This document shows positions 7,715 through 16,055 of a stretch of DNA of 64,000 nucleotides, in pieces. Below the pieces are notes generated by a model, which saw only the letters and a program-made list of their open reading frames with translations, did not search any database and had not been told where the DNA came from. The stretch's first letter is position 1. Every line of letters begins with the position of its first letter. Source of the DNA: Candidatus Dadabacteria bacterium (GTDB lineage Bacteria; Desulfobacterota_D; UBA1144; Nemesobacterales; Nemesobacteraceae); the NCBI GenBank assembly GCA_028823955.1, contig JAPPFE010000035.1, forward strand, positions 1-64,000. Direction: 5' to 3'. A program made the translations under genes and the position numbers.

Positions 7715-8184
7715 CCCGTACCCCAACGGATTATCCGCAGCACAAGTTCGCGGATTTCGATTTCTACTCCCGTACTGTCCCGCAAGAGATATTCCCCGTC
7801 TTCTGTCTCTTCCCAGGTTGCCCCGAGAAGTTTTAAGTTCTTCTTTTGGCTTTGGGAGTCAGAATCAATTTTTCTCCCGACAAATGTAACGGCGTTTCCG
7901 TCCCCGCAAAAGACCATTACCAGCTTTGAAGTTCCGAAAAGCAGCAGAAAACCTCGAGTTTCTTCATCAGCATCAAAAACCGCGTGCATAAAGCCCCGAG
8001 GCGGAGCAACCACGCTGATTGCGTCTCGGCCATATTCTTTGTTTAAAGATTCCACGCAGGTCTCGAAGCTGCGACAGAGAAAATCCGAGGCCTTCTCCGC
8101 TTTTCCGCATGTTTTATCCGAGTCGGCCGAGACTTTCTCCTTTTCGTAGAACTCGGCAATCCATGGCTGTTTTTTTGTTTCCAC
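7711..8184 (-). CDS. hypothetical protein (157 aa)
   Basis: Not recognised. GTG-initiated 157-residue soluble protein with an acidic, cysteine-containing N-terminal helix region and then alternating strands (SVVAPPRGFMHAVFDADEE, GFLLLFGTSKLVMVFCGDG, NAVTFVGRKID), suggesting a small alpha/beta fold. No signal peptide or membrane segment. It stands between the radical SAM unit and divergent hflX; nothing nearby suggests a role. It is likely real because the frame is long, strand-rich and fills an otherwise open interval. Confidence 0.65.
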   Translation of the reverse strand: METKKQPWIAEFYEKEKVSADSDKTCGKAEKASDFLCRSFETCVESLNKEYGRDAISVVAPPRGFMHAVFDADEETRGFLLLFGTSKLVMVFCGDGNAVTFVGRKIDSDSQSQKKNLKLLGATWEETEDGEYLLRDSTGVEIEIRELVLRIIRWGTG

Positions 8185-8335
8185 GGTGTATTACCCTAAT
8201 AACTTTTCGCTTCCTACCTGGGGTCTACAGATGAAGAGCCTTATCGTTTTAAACATTGAAAAATCGGCAAATCGGCAAGCTTTCTCCCACTCTTCGCCGA
8301 AAATGCTTCAAATTCTTTGCTCGATGTAATAATAT

Positions 8336-10075
8336 ATGCTTCAAGGGGGACAAAAGATAGACAGAATCCATGGAAACACCTCAGGCCTCACCAGAAGCGA
8401 CCTGAAGAACCTGCTCAGAATATACAAGAGAAAAATCCCTCAAGACCATCTGGTCACCCTTGAATTTACGCGCACCCTCTTAGCCTTTTCGAAGGAACTC
8501 CGAAAAACCATAACGACATTTATCGACCGTAAGGGAAAGATAAGGTTCGTATTCATCGGAGAACCTTGCGATTTTCCTTTTGAAAATCTACTTGGAAGGA
8601 TGAGAAGAGCTAAATACAGGCTCAGGGGATTTCGCGCCGTAAGAACTAACCTCAAGGGGTCTGGTCTCACGAATTCTGATCTAGCGACCCTGGCAAATGA
8701 AAGACTCGATCTGGTAGCTTCTGTCTCTTTAGGTCAGAACGGCTCAGCGGGGCGCTTTGAGTACGCGAACCTTGTCCCACCAGACGGAGAAAACCATGCG
8801 AAATGGGAAATCTCGAAGTTTTCTGACGTAGGTCGCATAAACATTAACCTTGAACAGGAGATAGCCGCCATAGAACAGTCCCTAAGGAGCGCTTTTCTCA
8901 AGAACGGGGGCAAGGAAAACAGGGAAGGAGTCATACTTGTGGGGTTTAGCACCAAGTTTCGCTACCTTGCTGAAAAATCCTTGGAGGAGCTTAACTCCCT
9001 GGCTCTTTCCGCGGAAAAAGTAGTGCTCGACAAGATGGTCCAGATAAGAAAGAACGTTGATCCTCGTTACCTGGTCGGCAGAGGAAAACTCAGGGAGATC
9101 GCTCTTCACGCTAAGCACCTTGGGGCCGACACCATAATTTTCGACACGGAACTTACCCCCACCCAGGCAAACGCTATCGGGGAAGAGTCCAGTCTTGATA
9201 TAATGGACCGAAGCCAGCTGATAATACAGATATTCGCGAAACACGCCAAGACAAACGAAGGAAAAATCCAGGCAAGGCTTGCAGAATTCCAGTACAATCT
9301 GCCGAGACTTAAAGGCAAGGGGACGGCTTTTTCCCAGCTGGGGGGTGGAATAGGCACGAGAGGTCCCGGAGAGAAAAAACTTGAGCAGGAAAGAAGAAAC
9401 ATAAGAAAACAGATTGAACAGCTAGAAAAGCAGATTGACGGCCTTTGCAGAAGAAGGGAACACACGAGAAAGAACAGGAGAACCTCAATGATCCCGACCC
9501 TGTCTTTTATCGGGTACACGAATGTCGGCAAATCCACGCTTTTTAACCGCCTGACCAAATCCTCAATAGTTACCCAGGACAAGCTCTTCTCGACCCTTAA
9601 CCCGACGACAAGAAGGGTCATGCTTCCCGGAGGAAAGCATGTGCTCATGACAGACACCGTGGGCTTTATAAGCAAGCTTCCCAAGGAACTCATAAATGCG
9701 TTCAGGGCAACGCTTGAAGAAATAGGCGAAGCCGACCTGCTGCTTCATGTAGCTGATGCGAGTGATCCCGAAGTCAGGGACAAAATAGATTCGGTAATTA
9801 AGATCGTAGAATCCATGGAGTTCGAAGACATACCAAGCATTCTCGTGTTTAATAAGGTTGATCAGGCCGATGCAGACACACAAGCCGCTCTTCGCGAGAC
9901 ATTTCCTGAAACTCCGTTTGTATCAGCCAGAGACGGAAGAGATTTCAAAGAGTTACTTCTCTATTTAGAGAAATTCGTTGAAGAAACTGATGCGGATGCC
10001 AAACTTCGGAATTCTAACTTGGAAAAAGAACTGAAAGGCAGTTTCCCGCCTCCTCTGCTGCATAGTTCCCTTTAG
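8336..10075 (+). CDS. hflX: ribosome-associated GTPase HflX, long form
   Basis: Ribosome-splitting GTPase. After an approximately 195-residue N-terminal extension comes the usual HflX core: the glycine-rich segment (LVGRGKLREI, GGGIGTRGPGEKKLEQERR), a basic coiled coil, then the G domain with G1 GYTNVGKST, G3 DTVG and G4 NKVD. The 579 residues exceed the roughly 430 of E. coli HflX; similar extensions occur in other lineages. The start is uncertain: the listed ATG has no SD, while AAGGGGG sits 7 nt before an in-frame ATA at codon 8, close to where I would expect the conserved N-terminus. Monocistronic, followed by a strong bidirectional terminator. Confidence 0.93.
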   Translation: MLQGGQKIDRIHGNTSGLTRSDLKNLLRIYKRKIPQDHLVTLEFTRTLLAFSKELRKTITTFIDRKGKIRFVFIGEPCDFPFENLLGRMRRAKYRLRGFRAVRTNLKGSGLTNSDLATLANERLDLVASVSLGQNGSAGRFEYANLVPPDGENHAKWEISKFSDVGRININLEQEIAAIEQSLRSAFLKNGGKENREGVILVGFSTKFRYLAEKSLEELNSLALSAEKVVLDKMVQIRKNVDPRYLVGRGKLREIALHAKHLGADTIIFDTELTPTQANAIGEESSLDIMDRSQLIIQIFAKHAKTNEGKIQARLAEFQYNLPRLKGKGTAFSQLGGGIGTRGPGEKKLEQERRNIRKQIEQLEKQIDGLCRRREHTRKNRRTSMIPTLSFIGYTNVGKSTLFNRLTKSSIVTQDKLFSTLNPTTRRVMLPGGKHVLMTDTVGFISKLPKELINAFRATLEEIGEADLLLHVADASDPEVRDKIDSVIKIVESMEFEDIPSILVFNKVDQADADTQAALRETFPETPFVSARDGRDFKELLLYLEKFVEETDADAKLRNSNLEKELKGSFPPPLLHSSL

Positions 10076-10114
10076 TTTCCCAAGGGCTTTAGCAGTCTTG
10101 TTCGTAAAAGCAAT

Positions 10115-10164
10115 AAAACAAAAAGGGAGTGACCGTTCGCACGAACACCCCCTTTTTGTTTTTT
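10115..10164. terminator. bidirectional terminator between hflX and the small minus-strand gene
   Basis: Long hairpin: aaaacaaaaaggg pairs with the ccctttttgtttt arm, and an inner gttcg/cgaac stem extends it. A-rich and T-rich flanks allow termination from both sides, serving hflX (plus) and the 10177 gene (minus). Confidence 0.85.
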
Positions 10165-10176
10165 ACTTCCGTGACC

Positions 10177-10368
10177 TTACCAAGGCTTAGACTTGTCGTC
10201 CACTCCATCTAGATTCTGGAGCCACTTTGTATGGTCATAAATTGCAGCGTTGAAAGTAAGAGCCAGAGTGGCGATTATAATACCAACATCGCTGTTCTTG
10301 GTCTGCTCGGCTCTTTTCTTTATCTTGTCATGAATCGGATCTGGAATATTGAACGTTATTTCTGCCAT
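10177..10368 (-). CDS. small protein with ribbon-helix-helix-like N-terminus (63 aa)
   Basis: Not confidently recognised. The N-terminal ITFNIPDPIHDKIKKRAEQ looks like the strand-then-helix start of a CopG/Arc-type ribbon-helix-helix protein. The rest is a hydrophobic helix (VGIIIATLALTFNAAIY) and a polar tail. The track starts at a TTG (10374), but the ATG at 10368 is 8 nt after a perfect AAGGAGG. It sits just downstream of the nitroreductase-family gene on the same strand and before a terminator, so it is probably co-transcribed and might regulate or partner that enzyme. Function is open. Confidence 0.65.
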   Translation of the reverse strand: MAEITFNIPDPIHDKIKKRAEQTKNSDVGIIIATLALTFNAAIYDHTKWLQNLDGVDDKSKPW

Positions 10369-10401
10369 TACCAAAACCTCCTTGTTTATTTTTGATAAGA
10401 A

Positions 10402-11418
10402 CTAGTCGGCATCCCCAATGCCTTTTTCTTCCCTGTACTTCTGGATCTCCTCCCGCTTTACGGTCGGTTTGAGGGTAAAGCCCGAGGGGTCAGCGGATGC
10501 GCCCGCGACCGAAGCCTGGACTGCATCGGCACTGAGGGGTGCAGGTTTCTTGTCTCCCGCAAGATCCCCAAGCTGGGACTCTTCAAGCTGCCAGTCCGTA
10601 AGCCACTCGTCTCCGAGACCGAAACGCCTGGTGAGCTTGTTTATCTCCTCGAGTCTTCCGGGAAGAGGTCCTGCCGGCTGAAGCATGTTCAGATCCTCTA
10701 GAAGCTTTACTACCTCGGGGTCTCTCGGGAAAGCGTTTCCGACCTGCTTTTCGAAGAACATTGTTCCAAACGGGGGCCGGCTTCTTGCTCCGCCGCCGTC
10801 CATGCTTTCTGCGGGATAACCGACGGTCATAAGCCAGCTGAAAACGTAAGTGTCTGGAAGATTGAACTTTGCTTTCGTGTTCCTCCTGGCTCCACCGCTG
10901 GCACCGTTAAGACAGGTCCCGAGACCCAAGGACGTCGCAACAAGACAGGCGTTCTGTATCGCATTTCCAAGATCGATCGCAGCAAGACGGTGCAGTACCG
11001 CATCGGGAAGCATTGCGGCAAGCGGGAACAGCCTGGATACCCTGTCATATTCCCAGCCGTGCGCCTTATCGAGTGCTCCGGTTCTTAGAAGGTCGTGGAT
11101 AGACTGACCCATTGTGTCGTAGTTGGCCATGTCATAACACCAGAAGATAAGCACGGGGGCCATCTGCGTTGTGATCTGACTCCAGTCGGATATAAACTCC
11201 CATATTTCGGGATCTTCATCCCTGTATACAACTATTGCTCTTTGCCCATTGAAGTTGCCTGCCGTAGGAGAAAGCCGGGCAGCTTCCAGCATGGCCTGAA
11301 CCTTCCATTTCTCAACGGACTTATGCGGCTCATACCACCTGATGGACCTTCTTGTTCCTATGGAACTGAAAGTGTCCATGATACTACCAACTTCGCTGGC
11401 ACTTGGTACATCACTCAT
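10402..11418 (-). CDS. nitroreductase-family protein with C-terminal extension
   Basis: FMN-dependent nitroreductase-fold protein. The N-terminal RRSIRWYEPHKSV and LEAARLSPTAGNFNGQRAIVV are the classic flavin-binding start, and LGLGTCLNGA fits the dimer/flavin core. The family is usually 180-230 residues; this one has 338, with an approximately 110-residue polar tail (TLKPTVKREEIQKYREEKG) not typical of nitroreductases. AGGAGG precedes the ATG. It is divergent from the thiolase gene at 11607 and followed by a small RHH-like protein. The reductant and substrate cannot be inferred; some fold members are dehalogenases or flavin-destroying enzymes rather than nitroreductases. Confidence 0.82.
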   Translation of the reverse strand: MSDVPSASEVGSIMDTFSSIGTRRSIRWYEPHKSVEKWKVQAMLEAARLSPTAGNFNGQRAIVVYRDEDPEIWEFISDWSQITTQMAPVLIFWCYDMANYDTMGQSIHDLLRTGALDKAHGWEYDRVSRLFPLAAMLPDAVLHRLAAIDLGNAIQNACLVATSLGLGTCLNGASGGARRNTKAKFNLPDTYVFSWLMTVGYPAESMDGGGARSRPPFGTMFFEKQVGNAFPRDPEVVKLLEDLNMLQPAGPLPGRLEEINKLTRRFGLGDEWLTDWQLEESQLGDLAGDKKPAPLSADAVQASVAGASADPSGFTLKPTVKREEIQKYREEKGIGDAD

Positions 11419-11606
11419 ATTAATAACCTCCTATCTGGGTATTTTTTGTTCAGAATAAAGCTGAAACTGCATAACATCTCCGAACATCATACCACTAAAT
11501 CGCAGAAATTTCATCATCAAAAATCAAAATTCCTTAAATTTTACAATGCGGATAGTTTGGTATACATTTATCGCCGAAATTATAGCGCAAGCAGGAGGAG
11601 TTATTA

Positions 11607-12761
11607 ATGAGAGACGTATACATAATAGGAGTGGGAAACACCGCCTGCGGAAGATTTCCCGATAAACCGGCTCACATTCTCGCAAGAGAAGCCGCATGGG
11701 CCGCGATACAGGATTCGGGAATTCACGCGCGAAAGATAGAAATCGCCTTTTGCGGCCATGTCTACCAAGGCATGGGAGTCGGGCAGAGAGCGCTTAAGGA
11801 TATAGGACTTGTCGGACAGCCCACCATAAATGTGGAGGGTGCCTGCGGAAGCGGAACCCTTTCCCTGTGGGAAGCCTGGAGAACCGTGGCCTACGGTCAG
11901 TACGACATAGCGCTCGCTCTGGGCGTTGAGAATCTGAGCAGAATTCTCTCCGGTGGTCCCCTGCCCCTCGAGGAAGATGACCTTGAGGTATCCATAGGTA
12001 TGGGAATGCCCGGGCTCTACGCCATAAGAGCTTCAAAGTACATGAGCGAATACGGGGTCACGATTGAACAGCTGGCCGAAGTCGTCGTAAAAAGCCGCTA
12101 CCATGCTTCGCTCAATCCTCTTGCCCAGTACAGAAAGACTACAACCGTGGAAGAAGTGCTGGGTGCGCCGGTGATCGCCGACCCGCTTACGCGTAACATG
12201 TGCTGTCCCGTTGGAGACGCAGCCGCGGCCGCGGTGCTGTGTTCCGAGGAGCATGTCGGAGAGCTTGCTAAAAAGATGCCGATAAAGATCCTGGGATGCG
12301 TCGCGCAGTCGGGCAAATACAGCAGCCCCACAGGCCTTACCTGCGATCCTTCGGAGAACGTCTGGAGAACCTCCCAGATGGCTTACGAGATGGCGGGACT
12401 GGGGCCCGAAGACATGGACGTAGCCGAAATTCACGATGCTTTCTCAATAGCGGAAATGATGGTTGTCGAATCTCTCGGCTTTTGCGAGAAGGGAGAGGGA
12501 GCAACTCTCATAGACGAAAAAAGCACATGGGTCGGAGGCGACAAAGTCGCGGTCAACCCGAGCGGCGGCCTGCTTTCACGGGGACATCCGGTCGGAGCTA
12601 CGGGACTTCTTCAGACTGCCGAGATCGTAAGGCAGATAAGAGGGGAAGTCGAGCCGGAGCGCCAGGTAAAAGATGCAAAAGTCGGCATCATCGAGACCAT
12701 GGGAGGCGCCCAGCCCGCCATGGACGGAATTACCTGCGTCGTGAGCATCCTCGGGAAATAG
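11607..12761 (+). CDS. thiolase-superfamily protein (SCP2/lipid-transfer thiolase type)
   Basis: A 384-residue thiolase-fold protein acting on acyl-CoA substrates. The nucleophile cysteine is in EGACGSGTLSL, the HDAFSIAEM motif carries the active-site histidine, and NPSGGLLSRGHPVGATG is the family signature. The C-terminal C-x-G motif of degradative thiolases is replaced by ETMGGAQ, so the second catalytic cysteine is missing, as in SCP2-type and archaeal acetoacetyl-CoA thiolases. Those usually pair with a DUF35 OB-fold protein; none is adjacent. A strong SD (AGGAGGAG) precedes the ATG. Possible roles: isoprenoid or fatty-acid thiolysis/condensation. Confidence 0.87.
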   Translation: MRDVYIIGVGNTACGRFPDKPAHILAREAAWAAIQDSGIHARKIEIAFCGHVYQGMGVGQRALKDIGLVGQPTINVEGACGSGTLSLWEAWRTVAYGQYDIALALGVENLSRILSGGPLPLEEDDLEVSIGMGMPGLYAIRASKYMSEYGVTIEQLAEVVVKSRYHASLNPLAQYRKTTTVEEVLGAPVIADPLTRNMCCPVGDAAAAAVLCSEEHVGELAKKMPIKILGCVAQSGKYSSPTGLTCDPSENVWRTSQMAYEMAGLGPEDMDVAEIHDAFSIAEMMVVESLGFCEKGEGATLIDEKSTWVGGDKVAVNPSGGLLSRGHPVGATGLLQTAEIVRQIRGEVEPERQVKDAKVGIIETMGGAQPAMDGITCVVSILGK

Positions 12762-12826
12762 CGCAGATACGCTTTAATCGGCGTTCCTTGCAATTCATCG
12801 TTTTTTTCTGTGCAGCCAATCTGTGC

Positions 12827-12846
12827 GTGCGGTGTTTTAACCGCAC
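12827..12846. promoter_or_regulatory. 7-bp inverted repeat upstream of clpB
   Basis: GTGCGGT-GTTTTA-ACCGCAC forms a perfect 7-bp palindrome with a 6-nt spacer about 70 bp upstream of the clpB promoter candidate. It contains GCAC but is not a CIRCE element (TTAGCACTC-N9-GAGTGCTAA). It could be an operator or an RNA hairpin ending the thiolase transcript, but it has no T tract. Confidence 0.35.
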
Positions 12847-12913
12847 TCAGGGGGCTATTGCGCGATCTTTTCTTGCTCCCTTTCCCCGCCCGTTTTCAAT
12901 TTCGGGCAATTCC

Positions 12914-12941
12914 TTGATTCCGCACAAAGAAGAATTATTTT
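12914..12941 (+). promoter_or_regulatory. candidate sigma70 promoter of clpB, predicting a near-leaderless mRNA
   Basis: TTGATT (12914-12919), 16-bp spacer, TATTTT (12936-12941). The ATG at 12951 follows the -10 by only 9 nt and no SD is present, so initiation would fall within a few bases of the start codon. The track's GTG start (12942) would lie directly at the -10 edge and be excluded. Confidence 0.5.
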
Positions 12942-12950
12942 GTGTCTGAG

Positions 12951-15539
12951 ATGATTTCGCCTGAAAAATTCACATTGAAGGCTCAGGAAGCCATTCTGGA
13001 GGCACAAAACGCGGCTAGCGACGGCGGAAATCAGGTGATTGACCTGCCTCATCTGTTCGCGGCTCTTGTAAGTCAGCCCGGGATGCCGACCAAGATTCTG
13101 GAGCGACTGGAATCCGACCCCCGGGAGCTTGCGCGGACGGCCGCCGAGCAGATATCCAAGCTTCCCAAGGTGAAAGGGGCATCTGACCAGATATACATGA
13201 GCAGAGAACTTGATTCTGCCATCCGGTCGGCCGACAAGGAAGCGCACCATCTTGGAGACGCGTACGTGAGCACTGAACACCTTCTGATTGGAGTTGTTTC
13301 TCTCGCCTCCGGGGCCTTGGGAAACGGGTTTTCAGAATCAGGGGTGACTAAGGAAGGGATCTTAAAAGTACTTAAAGAACTGAGAGGTAACCAGACAGTG
13401 AACACGCAGAATCCTGAAGACACCATGGAACCGCTTCGCCAGTACGGAAAGGACTTCACCGAACTTGCCCGAAGCGGGAAGGTAGACCCGGTAATAGGAA
13501 GGGATGACGAGATAAGGAACGTGATACGGGTGCTCCTTCGAAGAACGAAGAACAACCCTGTGCTCATAGGGGAACCCGGAGTGGGGAAAACGGCCATAGT
13601 GGAGGGGCTGGCACAGCGCATAGTTGACTCCGATGTTCCCGAGGGACTTAAGGACAAAAAGTTGATTTCCCTAGATCTTGGATCCCTGCTTGCAGGAGCA
13701 AAATACAGGGGACAGTTCGAGGAGAGACTCAAGGCTGTGCTGAAGGAAGTCACGGAATCCCAAGGGGAGATAATTCTTTTCATAGACGAGATACACACCG
13801 TAGTTGGAGCCGGAGCGGCCGATGGAGCGATGGACGCGTCAAACATGCTAAAGCCAGCCCTTGCGCGCGGAGAACTTCACTGCATAGGTGCGACCACTCT
13901 TGATGAATACAGAAATCACATAGAAAAGGACGCAGCCCTTGAGCGGAGGTTTCAGCAGGTCTACGTCGATGAACCCTCCGTTGAGGAAACCGTATCGATC
14001 CTAAGGGGTCTTAAAGAAAAGTACGAGGTTCACCACGGGGTAAAAATTAAGGACGAAGCCCTTGTTGCCGCCTCCCAGCTTTCAAACAGGTATATCTCCG
14101 GGCGGTTTTTGCCCGATAAGGCCGTTGACCTGATGGACGAGGCCTCTGCACGGCTCAAAATGGAGATTGACTCTGTGCCGACGGAGATAGACGAGATAAA
14201 AAGGAAGATAATGCGCCTTGAGATAGAAAGGGAGGGATTCAGAAAAGAGCAGGATCCTGAACTTCGGGGAAAACTTGAAGAGATTGAGAAAAACCTCTCG
14301 GAACTGAAAGAGGAAGCGGAGATACTTGAAGCGCACTGGCAGAAAGAAAAAGACTGCATATCGAGGATAAGAAAGACCAAGGAGGAAATAGAAACCGGAA
14401 GAATGGATGCGGAGAGAGCACAGAGAGAGGGAGATCTCTCCCGCGCATCGGAATTTCTTTACGGCAGAATCCCGGAGCTTGAAAAGGATATGGAGAACCT
14501 CGGTGTGGAGCTCTCCGAAATACAGAGCCAGAGGAAAATGCTTCGCGAGGAAGTAAGTGCCGAGGATATAGCCGCGGTTGTGTCGAAATGGACGGGAATA
14601 CCAGTATCAAGCCTGGTTGAAGAGGAGGTCGAGAAACTCGTTCATATGGAAGAAAGACTCTCGAAGCGGGTGGTGGGACAGCCGGAGCCCATAAGACTGG
14701 TCTCAAATGCGCTTCGCAGGTCAAGGGCCGGGCTCTCCGATCCGAAAAGGCCGATAAGCTCGTTCATGTTTCTCGGGCCCACGGGGGTCGGGAAGACCGA
14801 ACTTGCCAGATCACTTGCCGAATTCATGTTTGATGATGAAGACGCGATCGTACGGATTGACATGAGCGAGTATATGGAGAAGCACTCGGTATCAAGACTG
14901 ATCGGAGCCCCTCCCGGATATGTCGGATACGAGGAAGGAGGACAGCTCTCGGAAACCGTGAGGAGACGACCCTACTCCGTGGTGCTTTTTGACGAGATAG
15001 AAAAAGCGCACTCCGATGTGTTTAACCTGCTTCTTCAGATTCTTGACGACGGAAGACTCACCGACGGACAGGGAAGAACCGTTGATTTCCGCAACACCGT
15101 AATAATAATGACCTCAAACCTGGGGAGCCAGCACATACAGGAGTCGTCAGGAAACAGTGAGGAAATGGAAAATAAGATAAACGAGATGCTCAGAAATTAT
15201 TTTCGTCCCGAGTTTCTAAACAGAATTGACGAAGTTGTCATATTCAGCGCCCTGAAAAGAACAGACCTCATTGAGATAGCTGAGATCCAGATTGGATACC
15301 TGAGAGAGAGGCTTGCGGAGAAAAATCTTGCCATAGAACTCTCCAAGAAAGCCGTTACAAGACTGGTTGATATTGGTTACGATCCCGTTTTCGGGGCAAG
15401 GCCCCTTAAACGCGCCGTACAGAAATATATACAGGACCCGCTTGCAAACGAGATATTGAAAGGAAATTTCAAGGATTCGGTCACGGTAAAAGTGGATCTG
15501 GACAAAGAAGGAAACTTCACCTTCGGAAGAAGCAACTAA
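12951..15539 (+). CDS. clpB: ATP-dependent disaggregase ClpB
   Basis: Hexameric AAA+ chaperone that resolubilises aggregates with DnaK/DnaJ/GrpE. Order: Clp N-domain, NBD1 with Walker A GEPGVGKT and Walker [14 protein letters not shown], the long coiled-coil middle domain, NBD2 with GPTGVGKT and [10 protein letters not shown], and a C-terminal domain. 862 residues from the ATG at 12951; the track begins at GTG three codons earlier, but [14 protein letters not shown] matches the family start. The co-chaperones dnaJ and grpE lie at 45 kb, with a CbpA-like J protein at 22 kb. The downstream STAS gene converges 14 bp away. Confidence 0.97.
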   Translation: MISPEKFTLKAQEAILEAQNAASDGGNQVIDLPHLFAALVSQPGMPTKILERLESDPRELARTAAEQISKLPKVKGASDQIYMSRELDSAIRSADKEAHHLGDAYVSTEHLLIGVVSLASGALGNGFSESGVTKEGILKVLKELRGNQTVNTQNPEDTMEPLRQYGKDFTELARSGKVDPVIGRDDEIRNVIRVLLRRTKNNPVLIGEPGVGKTAIVEGLAQRIVDSDVPEGLKDKKLISLDLGSLLAGAKYRGQFEERLKAVLKEVTESQGEIILFIDEIHTVVGAGAADGAMDASNMLKPALARGELHCIGATTLDEYRNHIEKDAALERRFQQVYVDEPSVEETVSILRGLKEKYEVHHGVKIKDEALVAASQLSNRYISGRFLPDKAVDLMDEASARLKMEIDSVPTEIDEIKRKIMRLEIEREGFRKEQDPELRGKLEEIEKNLSELKEEAEILEAHWQKEKDCISRIRKTKEEIETGRMDAERAQREGDLSRASEFLYGRIPELEKDMENLGVELSEIQSQRKMLREEVSAEDIAAVVSKWTGIPVSSLVEEEVEKLVHMEERLSKRVVGQPEPIRLVSNALRRSRAGLSDPKRPISSFMFLGPTGVGKTELARSLAEFMFDDEDAIVRIDMSEYMEKHSVSRLIGAPPGYVGYEEGGQLSETVRRRPYSVVLFDEIEKAHSDVFNLLLQILDDGRLTDGQGRTVDFRNTVIIMTSNLGSQHIQESSGNSEEMENKINEMLRNYFRPEFLNRIDEVVIFSALKRTDLIEIAEIQIGYLRERLAEKNLAIELSKKAVTRLVDIGYDPVFGARPLKRAVQKYIQDPLANEILKGNFKDSVTVKVDLDKEGNFTFGRSN

Positions 15540-15553
15540 GTGTTGGCGGACTT

Positions 15554-15904
15554 TTAAGTTACCGCTTCTATGGCTTCGGAGCGGGAATGAAGCACCGACA
15601 TGATCCGGTCAAAGCACGTGATCTCGAATATTTCTCTCATAGGTTTGGACAGGGAGCACACCGCGAATTTCGATTTGATGTCCTGTTGCCTTTTGGCGAC
15701 AAGCAGGATCGAGCGCAGTCCCGTGCTGTTGATGTAGGTCAGCCCTTTGAGGTCCAGAACTATAGGGACTTCCTGCCCCTGGATTTCCTGGAATATCGCG
15801 TTGTGAAATTCCCGTCCACTCAGGCCTTTGATCTCGCCGGATATGCTTATTATCAGAGCTCCTTTGAGCTGATCGACCTCGATTTTAACTTCTGAGTGGC
15901 TCAT
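15554..15904 (-). CDS. STAS-domain anti-sigma factor antagonist-like protein
   Basis: A 116-residue single STAS domain of the SpoIIAA/RsbV type. Strand LDLKGLTYINSTGLRSILLV contains the conserved N-S-T-G-L turn, whose serine is the usual phosphorylation site of a partner anti-sigma kinase. The C-terminal helix KPMREIFEITCFDRIM is typical. No anti-sigma kinase (HATPase) or sigma factor is nearby, so its partner must be elsewhere. It may instead modulate a transporter or another signalling module. Solitary, convergent with clpB. Confidence 0.87.
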   Translation of the reverse strand: MSHSEVKIEVDQLKGALIISISGEIKGLSGREFHNAIFQEIQGQEVPIVLDLKGLTYINSTGLRSILLVAKRQQDIKSKFAVCSLSKPMREIFEITCFDRIMSVLHSRSEAIEAVT

Positions 15905-16022
15905 TTTAAGTGCTTCTCTATACTATTCAGACGCTGCAGTATTATCTTGAATTTGCTCTACAGGGAAAATACATTAAGCCCATGCTCACATCTTATCACA
16001 CTTTTGGGCAGTGAAGTATATA

Positions 16023-16048
16023 AACCCCAAAATTTCCGTCCCGGGGTT
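16023..16048 (-). terminator. weak candidate terminator after proS
   Basis: Inverted repeat aacccc ... ggggtt (6-bp stem, 14-nt loop) immediately beyond the proS stop on the minus strand, followed only by TTTATATAC. The T tract is poor, so this is a tentative call. Confidence 0.35.
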
Positions 16049-16055
16049 CTTCTTC

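Noticed and set aside
7538-7726. 62-aa minus-strand ORF
   Set aside because: It overlaps the end of the 7711 gene and is the complement of the better-looking small membrane ORF; no SD.
11095-11607. 170-aa plus-strand ORF ending at the thiolase start
   Set aside because: Mostly antisense to the nitroreductase-like gene and fills the divergent promoter gap with low-quality sequence.
13073-13846. 257-aa minus-strand ORF
   Set aside because: Antisense to clpB NBD1; serine/proline-rich shadow translation.
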